A stretch of DNA of 64,000 bases, taken from the NCBI GenBank assembly GCA_029167225.1, contig JARFNK010000010.1:124001-188000 (forward strand). Direction: 5' to 3'. The position numbers and the translations under genes were made by a program. The notes beneath the pieces are model-generated. The model saw nothing but the letters and a program-made list of their open reading frames with translations. It was not told the origin of the DNA and ran no database searches. The DNA comes from Sphingobium arseniciresistens (GTDB taxonomy: Bacteria > Pseudomonadota > Alphaproteobacteria > Sphingomonadales > Sphingomonadaceae). Each line of letters starts with the position of its first letter. The first letter of the stretch is position 1. This document shows, piece after piece, positions 1 through 6,376 of this stretch.

Positions 1-292
1 ACTGCTTGGGCTCGAACCAGAGGTCGCGTTCGATCGACATGCCGGTCGCGCCGAGGATATGCTGAAGCTCGGCAAGCGAAACGCAGCCAAGTTCCGGGCT
101 GCCGACGCCAAGATCACATAAGCCGAACAGCATGTCCGGATCTTCGACATCCACCTCGGTGAGAAGCCAGGTCGCGTTGGCGTCAGGCGTGAACAGCTTC
201 ACGACCGGCAAGGGGTCGATATCCTCGCCTTGAGCGGCGCGCCGGCCATTGGCGAGAAGGGCTCCGCGGATTTCGGCGGTAATGAGTTCCAT
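1..292 (-). CDS. DUF2958 family protein (3' end outside window)
   Basis: The first 97 residues of a minus-strand gene are visible; the rest runs off the left edge. The start reads MELITAEIRGALLANG, followed by VVKLFTPDANATWLLTE and FGLCDLGVGSPELG, which is the highly recognisable DUF2958 pattern. DUF2958 proteins are small cytoplasmic proteins of unknown function found almost entirely on plasmids, integrative elements and prophages. The ATG at 292 was chosen because the conserved N-terminus begins exactly there. The gene follows a leader with a CTTCCCTCCA repeat and is the last visible gene of the minus-strand backbone. The family call is firm; its role is unknown. Confidence 0.88.
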   Translation of the reverse strand, partial: MELITAEIRGALLANGRRAAQGEDIDPLPVVKLFTPDANATWLLTEVDVEDPDMLFGLCDLGVGSPELGCVSLAELQHILGATGMSIERDLWFEPKQ

Positions 293-352
293 GAGTCACC
301 TCGTCGTAAGAGAAAGCGAGGCGCTGATCCGACCGATAACGGCCATCGCGCC

Positions 353-727
353 TCACCGTCCCCGACCTCCTTCCCTCCATCGACTGGCCTGGATCATCGC
401 GGCGCTGTCGATGGATGGGTCAGAGCGTTCGGCGAGGAAGACCGCGAGACATTGAGCGTCATCGTAATGATCGGCATCGCTGACGCAGGCGCGGGCGAGC
501 CGGCGCCATGTGGCATCTTCGAAGTGGCTGGCTGCAAGACCGTAAAGGGCGTCGTCCTCGTAGGACTGTGCCGATTGCAGCGCGGCGGGAGAGATATTGG
601 CCTCAGGATCGAAGGCCAGGATCGTCGCGGCCTCATATTCGGCTGCCGTAAGGGCGATGACGCAGGCAGCGAGGTGCTCGGGCACCGCAAGCGCGGCATG
701 CTGCGGCAGGTGGACAGTGTTTGGCAT
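353..727 (-). CDS. Hypothetical protein, 124 aa
   Basis: A small acidic, alanine-rich cytoplasmic protein beginning MPNTVHLPQHAALAVPEHL. No signal peptide, membrane segment or recognised motif is visible. The ATG at 727 was chosen over an upstream in-frame start because a purine-rich GGAGA ribosome-binding site lies just before it and the upstream reading is low-complexity arginine/proline. The C-terminal codons overlap one copy of the CTTCCCTCCA leader repeat that precedes the DUF2958 gene, so the tail may be shaped by that DNA element. It sits in a run of small backbone genes on the same strand. Function unknown. Confidence 0.6.
   Translation of the reverse strand: MPNTVHLPQHAALAVPEHLAACVIALTAAEYEAATILAFDPEANISPAALQSAQSYEDDALYGLAASHFEDATWRRLARACVSDADHYDDAQCLAVFLAERSDPSIDSAAMIQASRWREGGRGR
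370..379 (-). repeat. Leader repeat CTTCCCTCCA, copy A
   Basis: One of four exact copies of the plus-strand 10-mer CTTCCCTCCA (TGGAGGGAAG on the transcribed-gene strand). This copy lies 78 bp before the DUF2958 start codon and inside the last codons of the upstream gene, in a different reading frame from the copy at 12949, so it is a DNA or RNA element rather than a protein motif. Confidence 0.6.
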
Positions 728-781
728 GGACAGGTCTCCGGTCGGGCGACGGACATCCCGCCGCACGCCCTTCACCACCAC

Positions 782-791
782 CTTCCCTCCA
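782..791 (-). repeat. Leader repeat CTTCCCTCCA, copy B
   Basis: Second exact copy, 55 bp before the start codon of the 124-aa gene and followed, on the minus strand, by another purine-rich stretch (GTGGTGGTGAAGG). Confidence 0.6.
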
Positions 792-821
792 CGCGGCGGC
801 ACGGCGGAATTCGGCGAACCA

Positions 822-1367
822 TTATGGCGCATGCGAGGAAATGATCCGGCTGGCCAGAACCGCAATCTCGTCGCGGTCCGCGGTCAGGGTGCAGTCGCCG
901 GGCAGGACGACGGAATCCTCGGAGCCGATCCGGCCTTTGCTGATGAAGATCCGCCAAACGCCACGTCTGATTTCACCCTGCGTCCTCGGGACGGTGTCCA
1001 GGTGGAACAGATCGGCCCATTGGCGCCTGTCGGGATCATCGGAGATATCGGCCCAATCACCCAACATGCCCCAGACCGTATATCCGTCGATCGACGCATG
1101 ATGTTCGCGGGCCGCTCGGCGCTCGGCCTCCCGCCGCGGGGCTTCACGCCTTGATCGCGCTTTAGCCTGTTTCAAGCGGAGCGATACCAGTCCCTTTTCA
1201 AGCTGGTCGACGATCGTGGGAGCTAGAGTCGCCTGCCGGCCGGACAGAAGCCACGGCCGATCGCCCGATGGATGCGCCGCGCTGTGTCGCAGCAGGGTCA
1301 GGAGCGTGTCCAACTCGGTCCTGGACAAGGTGACTCGCAGGCCCGTGGTCATTGCCTGCGTTTTCAT
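822..1367 (-). CDS. Hypothetical protein, 181 aa, coupled to upstream gene
   Basis: Soluble protein with a basic, charged middle (residues about 65-90 rich in Arg/Lys/Glu, probably helical) and a C-terminal part reading RIFISKGRIGSEDSVVLPGDC. The start at 1367 forms an ATGA overlap with the stop of the preceding minus-strand gene, the usual sign of translational coupling; a second ATG at 1352 is possible. No known family is recognised. Its place between other small genes suggests a mobile-element housekeeping or accessory role, but that is inference. Confidence 0.62.
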   Translation of the reverse strand: MKTQAMTTGLRVTLSRTELDTLLTLLRHSAAHPSGDRPWLLSGRQATLAPTIVDQLEKGLVSLRLKQAKARSRREAPRREAERRAAREHHASIDGYTVWGMLGDWADISDDPDRRQWADLFHLDTVPRTQGEIRRGVWRIFISKGRIGSEDSVVLPGDCTLTADRDEIAVLASRIISSHAP

Positions 1368-1837
1368 GACGAGACCGCGGCTGCGGCGCGGGCATCCAGA
1401 TCGGGACGGGTCGAGGCCTCCGACTGGACATCTTCGTCGCATGGCGGGGCCGGCTCCGAGAGCGTCCGGTCGATCGCGCGTCGGGCAAAATCCGATATGC
1501 GTTGCTCGTCATTGTAGACGCTGCCGGATGCCAGATCGAATGCGACCCGCTTTGCCTGGCTCCAATCATAGGCCTCGATACGGTAGGTCTCCGAGGCGAA
1601 GCGCTCTTGGCCGCTGACGAACTCGATCTCGACGGAGAAGATAGTCGGCTCGGTTGGAGCTGCCGCCAGCGACACTGCCTCGGCGCCCAGCAGGTCGCTT
1701 GCCGTGGTGCGGAGGCCGTCGATTTCAGGGTCGAAGTCTTCCCAATGCTCATCTTCCGGGCATTCGTCGACGAGATAGTTCGAGAGCAGGTCGTAGATCT
1801 GCTCAAGTACGCGATAGCGCGCGGCTGAGGTGGTCAT
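1364..1837 (-). CDS. Hypothetical protein, 157 aa
   Basis: Acidic soluble protein beginning MTTSAARYRVLEQIYDLLSNYL, with a central segment (FSVEIEFVSGQERFASETYRIEAYDWSQAK in pieces) that looks like a compact alpha/beta fold. ATG 1837 was chosen because AAAGGAA lies at the right distance before it and the reading upstream is arginine-rich noise. A 12-bp perfect hairpin lies in its leader at 1879-1908. Its stop overlaps the start of the next gene (ATGA), so the two are probably co-translated. No family recognised. Confidence 0.65.
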   Translation of the reverse strand: MTTSAARYRVLEQIYDLLSNYLVDECPEDEHWEDFDPEIDGLRTTASDLLGAEAVSLAAAPTEPTIFSVEIEFVSGQERFASETYRIEAYDWSQAKRVAFDLASGSVYNDEQRISDFARRAIDRTLSEPAPPCDEDVQSEASTRPDLDARAAAAVSS

Positions 1838-1878
1838 GGCTATTCCTTTCGGGAGATGATCGGCGCGGGCGCGCCTAT

Positions 1879-1908
1879 GAGAAGCCCGGCGCGGTGGCCG
1901 GGCTTCTC
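1879..1908. terminator. Perfect 12-bp GC-rich hairpin between two backbone genes
   Basis: GAGAAGCCCGGC and GCCGGGCTTCTC form a perfect 12-bp stem around a 6-base GCGGTG loop. It lies after the stop of the 65-aa gene and before the start of the 157-aa gene on the minus strand. There is no clear T-run, so it may be an intrinsic terminator, an attenuator or an mRNA-stabilising structure. A near-identical core (CCCGGC-GCGATG-GCCGGG) occurs at 2958-2987. Confidence 0.6.
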
Positions 1909-1931
1909 GCGTCGGTGGATGCTTGCTGGCT

Positions 1932-2129
1932 TCAGCGGCGCAGCCCGCCGGAAGCGATGTCTTCGATCCAGCCCGATGCCTCGTCGAAGTCGGCGTCATC
2001 GTCGCCAACGAGCGCCGCGAGCGCGACGGCGCCTGTGCGTCCGAGTTGCCCCAAACGCTGGAGGGCGGCATGCAGGATCGGAGCAAGCTGTTCCGGCGAT
2101 GCCGTGTCGATCTCGTCAATTTTCATCAT
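1932..2129 (-). CDS. Small acidic hypothetical protein, 65 aa
   Basis: Starts MMKIDEIDTASPEQLAPILH and is acidic, with predicted helices and a glycine/aspartate-rich tail (LVGDDDADFDEASG). GAGGAG lies five bases before the first of two adjacent ATG codons (2129 and 2126); either may be used. Too short to assign a family. It is flanked on both sides by GC-rich hairpins, so it is probably a separate transcription unit or at least separated post-transcriptionally. Confidence 0.55.
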   Translation of the reverse strand: MMKIDEIDTASPEQLAPILHAALQRLGQLGRTGAVALAALVGDDDADFDEASGWIEDIASGGLRR

Positions 2130-2186
2130 ATTACTCCTCGGTGGAATATGGCCGGGAATGGCCCGCAGTCGCGGGGTGAGAATCCG

Positions 2187-2206
2187 GCGTGCCCGGCCGG
2201 TCACGC
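2187..2206. repeat. Near-palindromic GC-rich inverted repeat in leader
   Basis: GCGTGCCCGG followed directly by CCGGTCACGC gives a 10-bp stem with one mismatch. It lies between the 236-aa gene and the 65-aa gene and is one of three GC-rich inverted repeats found in consecutive intergenic gaps here. It may terminate or attenuate transcription. Confidence 0.4.
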
Positions 2207-2226
2207 TGGAAGCGAGACGACTGGCT

Positions 2227-2937
2227 TCAGGCCGCTTTGGCGGGGAGCCATTGGTACAAGAGATGAGCGTCCGGACGGTCCTCGGTGCCGATCGCGATCC
2301 GCACTAGCGTGCCGTCACAGGCAAACTGCGCCGCACGCGGGAGGGTGAGATAGCTCGATCCCTCAAGGATAATATCTTTCGACCGAACGGCCTTGATGGT
2401 CCGCGTGGTTCCGATGGCGCGATGCCAGCCCGGTGCGCTGATGAGTTTCAGCTGGTCGCCTGGCTTCACCCGCTTTTTGAACGCGGCGAGCGATACGATG
2501 CTCGCGACCGTGCTGCCTGATCCGCGCCGGTCAGCCAACGCCGCCCAATAGGGTTGTCCTATGCGGACCTCGCAGAAGAAGGCGCAGTGGTGCGAGTCCT
2601 GGTAGATGTTCGAACGGGTAAAGCCGAAGCGCTCGATCTGATCCTTGACCGTGACGATGAAGGCGTTTTGCGCGTCCCGCCCGGTGAGGTCCTCGGGCGC
2701 GTCGAGAACCTCCGCGATGATCTTGCGACCGCCGGAGAAGCTTTGCGTGAGAATTGCAAAGCGCGCGTTGGGGAAAGAGACGCGCAGATGCGGTTCGAGC
2801 CGGGCGACGATCGCGACGAGGCTTTCGCCCGGCCGCTGGAGATCACCCTGGTAGAGGAAGTTGCCGCGGTCATCGAACGTGACCTGGCTGTAGAGAGGCG
2901 CGGTCGACGCGGCCGCCGAACTCGGTTCGCTGTGCAT
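2227..2937 (-). CDS. Hypothetical protein, 236 aa
   Basis: Soluble protein beginning MHSEPSSAAASTAPLYSQVTFDDRG, with a middle that reads VSFPNARFAILTQSFSGGRKIIAEVL and FGFTRSNIYQDSHHCAFFCEVRIG. ATG 2937 has an AAGGA ribosome-binding site. Proteins of this general look accompany DUF2958 and DUF932 genes on large plasmids, but no named family could be assigned. The histidine/cysteine cluster SHHCAFFC is notable as a possible metal site, though nothing else supports that. Confidence 0.68.
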   Translation of the reverse strand: MHSEPSSAAASTAPLYSQVTFDDRGNFLYQGDLQRPGESLVAIVARLEPHLRVSFPNARFAILTQSFSGGRKIIAEVLDAPEDLTGRDAQNAFIVTVKDQIERFGFTRSNIYQDSHHCAFFCEVRIGQPYWAALADRRGSGSTVASIVSLAAFKKRVKPGDQLKLISAPGWHRAIGTTRTIKAVRSKDIILEGSSYLTLPRAAQFACDGTLVRIAIGTEDRPDAHLLYQWLPAKAA

Positions 2938-2957
2938 GGATCATATCCTTCAGATGC

Positions 2958-2987
2958 ACGAAACCCGGCGCGATGGCCGGGTCTCGT
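2958..2987. terminator. GC-rich hairpin, 11 of 12 bp paired
   Basis: ACGAAACCCGGC pairs with GCCGGGTCTCGT (one mismatch) around a GCGATG loop. It lies between the stop of the 303-aa gene (3019) and the start of the 236-aa gene (2937). Stem core and loop closely match the hairpin at 1879-1908. It fits a terminator/attenuator placed between minus-strand genes; there is no long T-run. Confidence 0.55.
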
Positions 2988-3018
2988 GGGTTTCATGGTG
3001 GGAGGGTGGACCAGCGTG

Positions 3019-3930
3019 TCAGGCCGGATCGTCGGGCCGATCGAGCAGCAGGACGGCGATCGACGGCTTGTCCGAGATGGCGGACTTGCGGCTGTCGTAA
3101 GGATGGCGGCCTTTTTCCGCGATCGTCAGCATGTCGAACACCGGCGCGGGAGCCCCTCCGCCGTCCGGCACGGTCATTCCGGCATCGTGATACTGGATAT
3201 CGACAAAGCGCGGCGGGCCATCGGTGCGATAGGGACCGAAGTAGAAAGTGACGCGCAGCCCCTCGCTCGACTTGGCGCTGACGGTGAATCCGCCGTCCGG
3301 TATGTCGATCGGGAGCGTCGGGACGTCGTTGAACGGAGCAAATCCCATGCTCGCGGCGCTGGCGCTGGTCATGATCGGCAAACCGAGCGTCTTTGCCGGC
3401 TCGTTGGGCAACGCCTTGAGGGCTTCGCTCATCAGCCATTCCGTGCCGCCCCCCAGGATTTCGGTGGGCGTGATCACGAAATAGCCGCCGCCCCGCGATC
3501 CGGGACGGGCACGCGAGCAGCTGGTCGACCACTCGAACCCGAAGGGCAAGGCCGAGAGGCATATCGCCTGGATTCCGGAGGCGATCGCAGCCACGTCTGC
3601 GCAGTCACCATGGATGAAAACGCGTTTGCGCATCCCATCGGCATCATCTTCGATCGAGAGATCGGCGTCGAAGGTCGGAAAGTCCGGGTCGGTCCAGATT
3701 TGCAGGAATCCCGCGAACGGGTCTTCTTCCTGTGCGAGTGGCGGAAATGCAGCATGGAATGCGTCGCTGCATTCGGCGTAGTAGCCCTTTGCCGCGTCAA
3801 GCCCGTCTTCCTCTCGTCCGGGAAAACCGCAGACAATTGTGTGCGAGACTTCGAAGCATTCGCTCAGAAGATCGGCTTCCGCCGCGCTCACCGCGATCTC
3901 GAATGCAATGGAGGTGAAATAATCGGCCAT
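3019..3930 (-). CDS. Hypothetical protein, 303 aa
   Basis: Starts MADYFTSIAFEIAVSAAEADLL and is an acidic, globular, cytoplasmic-looking protein with no signal peptide or membrane helix. The N-terminal half carries an acidic segment (SIEDDADGMRKRVFIHGDCADV); the C-terminal half contains VTFYFGPYRTDGPPRFVDIQYHD. ATG 3930 was chosen because the upstream in-frame extension is serine/arginine-rich noise overlapping the end of the DUF932 gene. No family recognised; it belongs to the same mobile-element backbone. Confidence 0.68.
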   Translation of the reverse strand: MADYFTSIAFEIAVSAAEADLLSECFEVSHTIVCGFPGREEDGLDAAKGYYAECSDAFHAAFPPLAQEEDPFAGFLQIWTDPDFPTFDADLSIEDDADGMRKRVFIHGDCADVAAIASGIQAICLSALPFGFEWSTSCSRARPGSRGGGYFVITPTEILGGGTEWLMSEALKALPNEPAKTLGLPIMTSASAASMGFAPFNDVPTLPIDIPDGGFTVSAKSSEGLRVTFYFGPYRTDGPPRFVDIQYHDAGMTVPDGGGAPAPVFDMLTIAEKGRHPYDSRKSAISDKPSIAVLLLDRPDDPA

Positions 3931-4003
3931 TGGAATGTCTCCATGGGGATGTCCGGCACCCGACCCTGTCGAAGTCGAGCGCCGGCCAGGTGGAAGTGCG
4001 CGA

Positions 4004-5197
4004 TCAGCGGACCTGCTCGAGGAGCTGGCGTGCCTTGCCTTCGAGTTCGAGCCGGCCATCCTGCTGGGTCTTGGTCCGCGCGAGCGCGGTGATGCCGCTC
4101 ACGAAGTCGAAGACACTCTCGGGCGGCTTGCCCTCCTCGTTGAGCACGGTTTCGATGATCTTCGTGGTCTCGGATTTCGAGAAGCCGCGCTTGCGCAGAA
4201 AGTCGGTGCGGTCCTCGTCGGTCCGGGCGATGACGCGCTCGCGCGCCGACCGGATGCCGTCGATGAACGCGCGCGGCGAGGCGTCGGCATAATGCGCGAG
4301 CGCCGGTTCGGCCTGCTGGGCGAAGCGTCCGGCGGCGAACTTGGAGTGCCGGATCTTGATCTCCTCGAAATGCTCGACGCCCCAGAGGATGCGATTGGCG
4401 CACACGGCGCGAAGGTAGAATGTCGCGATCCCTAGTGTTTTTGCGCCGACCTCGCTGTTCCAACAATAAAATCCACGAAAGAAGAGATCGGGATCGCCGT
4501 TCGGGAGCTTGCCCGCCTCGATCGGATGGGTGTCGTCGACGAGGAACAGGAACACGTCCCTGTCCGACGCATAGAGCGTGGTCGTCTCCTTGGTGACATC
4601 GACATAGGGGTTATATTGATGCGTCGCCCAGTCGAGCACGCCGGGCACTTTCCAGCGTGTGTCACCGGTCCCGTTGCCGGCGAAGCGCATGACCGCCGAC
4701 ACCAGTTCGTGATCCCAGATGCGGCCATAATCGGGTCCGGTGATCGCGCGCAGTTCGGTGCGGCCGTCATCGGTCTGGAGCAGCTTCACCTGTTCGCCGC
4801 GGTGATGGAGCAATCCATGCTGGAGATTGATGCCGGCGAGCGCGGCCGGGAGATTGCGCAGATAGGACGCGGGTGCCCCGACGAGGCTGCACGCCTGGCC
4901 GAAGGACCAGTTGGTCGGCGCGATCGGACGGTCATTGCCCGGAAGCATGAGGGCGAGCCGTTCGGGCTGGTCGCGGCTGGCCTCGACCCGGATCGAGCGG
5001 CTTTCGACGATCTGGGTGTGCGCGCGATCCGCGCGGCGGTGAACGCTGTCGTAGAGGTCGCCGAGCGAGAGAAAGCGTTCGTCGTCGGGCCGGTTGAACC
5101 ATTCGGACGAGACGCGGCTATTGGATTTGCCGCGCGAGACGTCGACGCGGTAGCTTCCCGCAGCCGGGGAAGCGGAAGCCTGGGCAAGCGTTGCCAT
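4004..5197 (-). CDS. DUF932 plasmid/phage-type protein
   Basis: A 397-residue soluble protein. The segment from about residue 60 (FLSLGDLYDSVHRRADRAHT) through WSFGQACSLVGAPASYLRNLP, ITGPDYGRIWDHELVSAVMRF, LFFRGFYCWNSEVGAKTLG and ANRILWGVEHFEEIKIRHS matches the DUF932 family, which is common on plasmids, phages and integrative elements and has no agreed biochemical role. ATG 5197 has an AGGAG site and gives the natural N-terminus; the ORF upstream is low-complexity. A CTTCCCTCCA repeat lies 83 bp before the start. Family call is firm from the pattern; function is unknown. Confidence 0.85.
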   Translation of the reverse strand: MATLAQASASPAAGSYRVDVSRGKSNSRVSSEWFNRPDDERFLSLGDLYDSVHRRADRAHTQIVESRSIRVEASRDQPERLALMLPGNDRPIAPTNWSFGQACSLVGAPASYLRNLPAALAGINLQHGLLHHRGEQVKLLQTDDGRTELRAITGPDYGRIWDHELVSAVMRFAGNGTGDTRWKVPGVLDWATHQYNPYVDVTKETTTLYASDRDVFLFLVDDTHPIEAGKLPNGDPDLFFRGFYCWNSEVGAKTLGIATFYLRAVCANRILWGVEHFEEIKIRHSKFAAGRFAQQAEPALAHYADASPRAFIDGIRSARERVIARTDEDRTDFLRKRGFSKSETTKIIETVLNEEGKPPESVFDFVSGITALARTKTQQDGRLELEGKARQLLEQVR

Positions 5198-5279
5198 CTG
5201 GATAACTCCTGTCTGGTGAGGATTGGAGATCCGCGCCCCGGCGCATTTGCCCGGCACGAACCCACCACTCACCTTCTCC

Positions 5280-5289
5280 CTTCCCTCCA
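5280..5289 (-). repeat. Leader repeat CTTCCCTCCA, copy C
   Basis: Third exact copy, 83 bp before the DUF932 start codon, in non-coding DNA between the divergent DUF932 and MucR genes. On the minus strand it continues into GGAGAAGGTGAG. Confidence 0.6.
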
Positions 5290-5426
5290 GACCGGGCCGA
5301 TCCGAATTGCTGCTGAATCCGGCAGCATCTCAGGCGGGGTGAGAAGCAAGTTCAGCTTCACAACGCCGATGAACAGCGATAGCGACAGGCCCACCGGCGC
5401 TTCCCTGTTTCGAGAAGGATTAACCA

Positions 5427-5948
5427 ATGACTGAGACAACGGACGGGCAAGCGACACTGGTTACTTTGACCGCCGATATTGTTGCGGCCCATGTCAGCAA
5501 CAACAGTGTGGCGGTTGGCGATGTTGCCTTGCTGATCCAGAACATTCACGGCGCGCTGAGCGGCCTTGGCGCCCCGCAGGCGCCGATTGAAGTCCGTCCC
5601 GAACCGGCGGTATCGATCCGCGCATCGGTGAAGCCTGACTATATCGTCTGCCTGGAAGACGGCAAAAAGCTCAAGATGCTCAAGCGTCACCTGATGACGC
5701 ACTATCAACTGACCCCTGAAGACTATCGCGCGAAGTGGAATCTGCCGGCAGACTATCCGATGGTTGCGCCGAGCTATGCGGAGAAGCGGCGCGCGTTGGC
5801 GCACAAGATCGGCCTCGGTCGTAAGCCGGCGGCGAAAGCGCCTGAGCCGGCCCCAGCCGCAAGTCCTGCAAAAGCCGCCAGTCCCGCGAAGGCGCCCGCC
5901 GTTCGCCGCCCGCGCAAGAAAGCCGCCGAGGCGACGCCGCCCGCGTGA
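5427..5948 (+). CDS. MucR/Ros-family transcriptional regulator
   Basis: A 173-residue protein. Residues about 70-135 match the Ros/MucR DNA-binding domain: YIVCLEDGKKLKMLKRHLM, then LTPEDYRAKWNLPADYPMVAP and YAEKRRALAHKIGLGRK. These regulators bind AT-rich targets and control surface polysaccharide and symbiosis or mobile-element genes in alphaproteobacteria. The classical finger has Cys-x2-Cys; here the second position is Asp (C-L-E-D), as in several rhizobial homologues. The last 45 residues are an Ala/Pro/Lys-rich tail that could bind DNA or RNA non-specifically. It is divergent from the minus-strand backbone and overlaps the next gene by GTGA. Confidence 0.9.
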   Translation: MTETTDGQATLVTLTADIVAAHVSNNSVAVGDVALLIQNIHGALSGLGAPQAPIEVRPEPAVSIRASVKPDYIVCLEDGKKLKMLKRHLMTHYQLTPEDYRAKWNLPADYPMVAPSYAEKRRALAHKIGLGRKPAAKAPEPAPAASPAKAASPAKAPAVRRPRKKAAEATPPA

Positions 5949-6355
5949 GGCCCAACCGTCGAGCTACCGTTCGATCGGCGCTGATCGCAATGGCTCTCGT
6001 GGCATTTCCATCGGCTGCGCACGCGGATCCCTGTACCGCACCGCTTCCGGCGCGCGGCACCGTGTTCAGCGGCGTGGTGCGCTATGTCGGTGACGGCGAT
6101 AGCCTTTGCATCGGCCCGAAGGGTAAACCGGATCGCTGGGTCGAGGTCCGCCTGGCGGATTTCAATGCTCCGGAATTGAATGAGCGCGGCGGCCAACAGG
6201 CCAAGGCGCTGCTCCGCCAGCGGGCGATGGGCCGCCAACTGGTCTGCACGGCCGGACGGCGCAGCTACGATCGCGTTGTGGCCGCCTGCACGCGAGACGG
6301 CCGCGCTATGGGCGACGAACTGCGACGCCGCGGTGGGACAGAGGGCGGCCGCTAA
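5945..6355 (+). CDS. Secreted SNase-type thermonuclease
   Basis: A 136-residue protein with a signal peptide (MRPNRRATVRSALIAMALVAF, cleavage near AHA-D). The mature part carries the staphylococcal-nuclease pattern: GDGDSLCIG, then VRLADFNAPELN with the conserved Arg, Asp and Glu, and YDR for the third catalytic position. It probably cleaves nucleic acids in the periplasm or outside the cell. It starts with GTG inside the stop region of the MucR gene (GTGA overlap), so the two are translationally coupled. Such short SNase proteins are common on alphaproteobacterial plasmids. Confidence 0.82.
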   Translation: MRPNRRATVRSALIAMALVAFPSAAHADPCTAPLPARGTVFSGVVRYVGDGDSLCIGPKGKPDRWVEVRLADFNAPELNERGGQQAKALLRQRAMGRQLVCTAGRRSYDRVVAACTRDGRAMGDELRRRGGTEGGR

Positions 6356-6376
6356 GCCGCCCCCGCCGGTCGCCAG

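Noticed and set aside
2554..4092. A 512-codon plus-strand open frame
   Set aside because: It is antisense to three well-supported minus-strand genes, has the charged low-complexity look of a GC-rich shadow frame and no sensible start.
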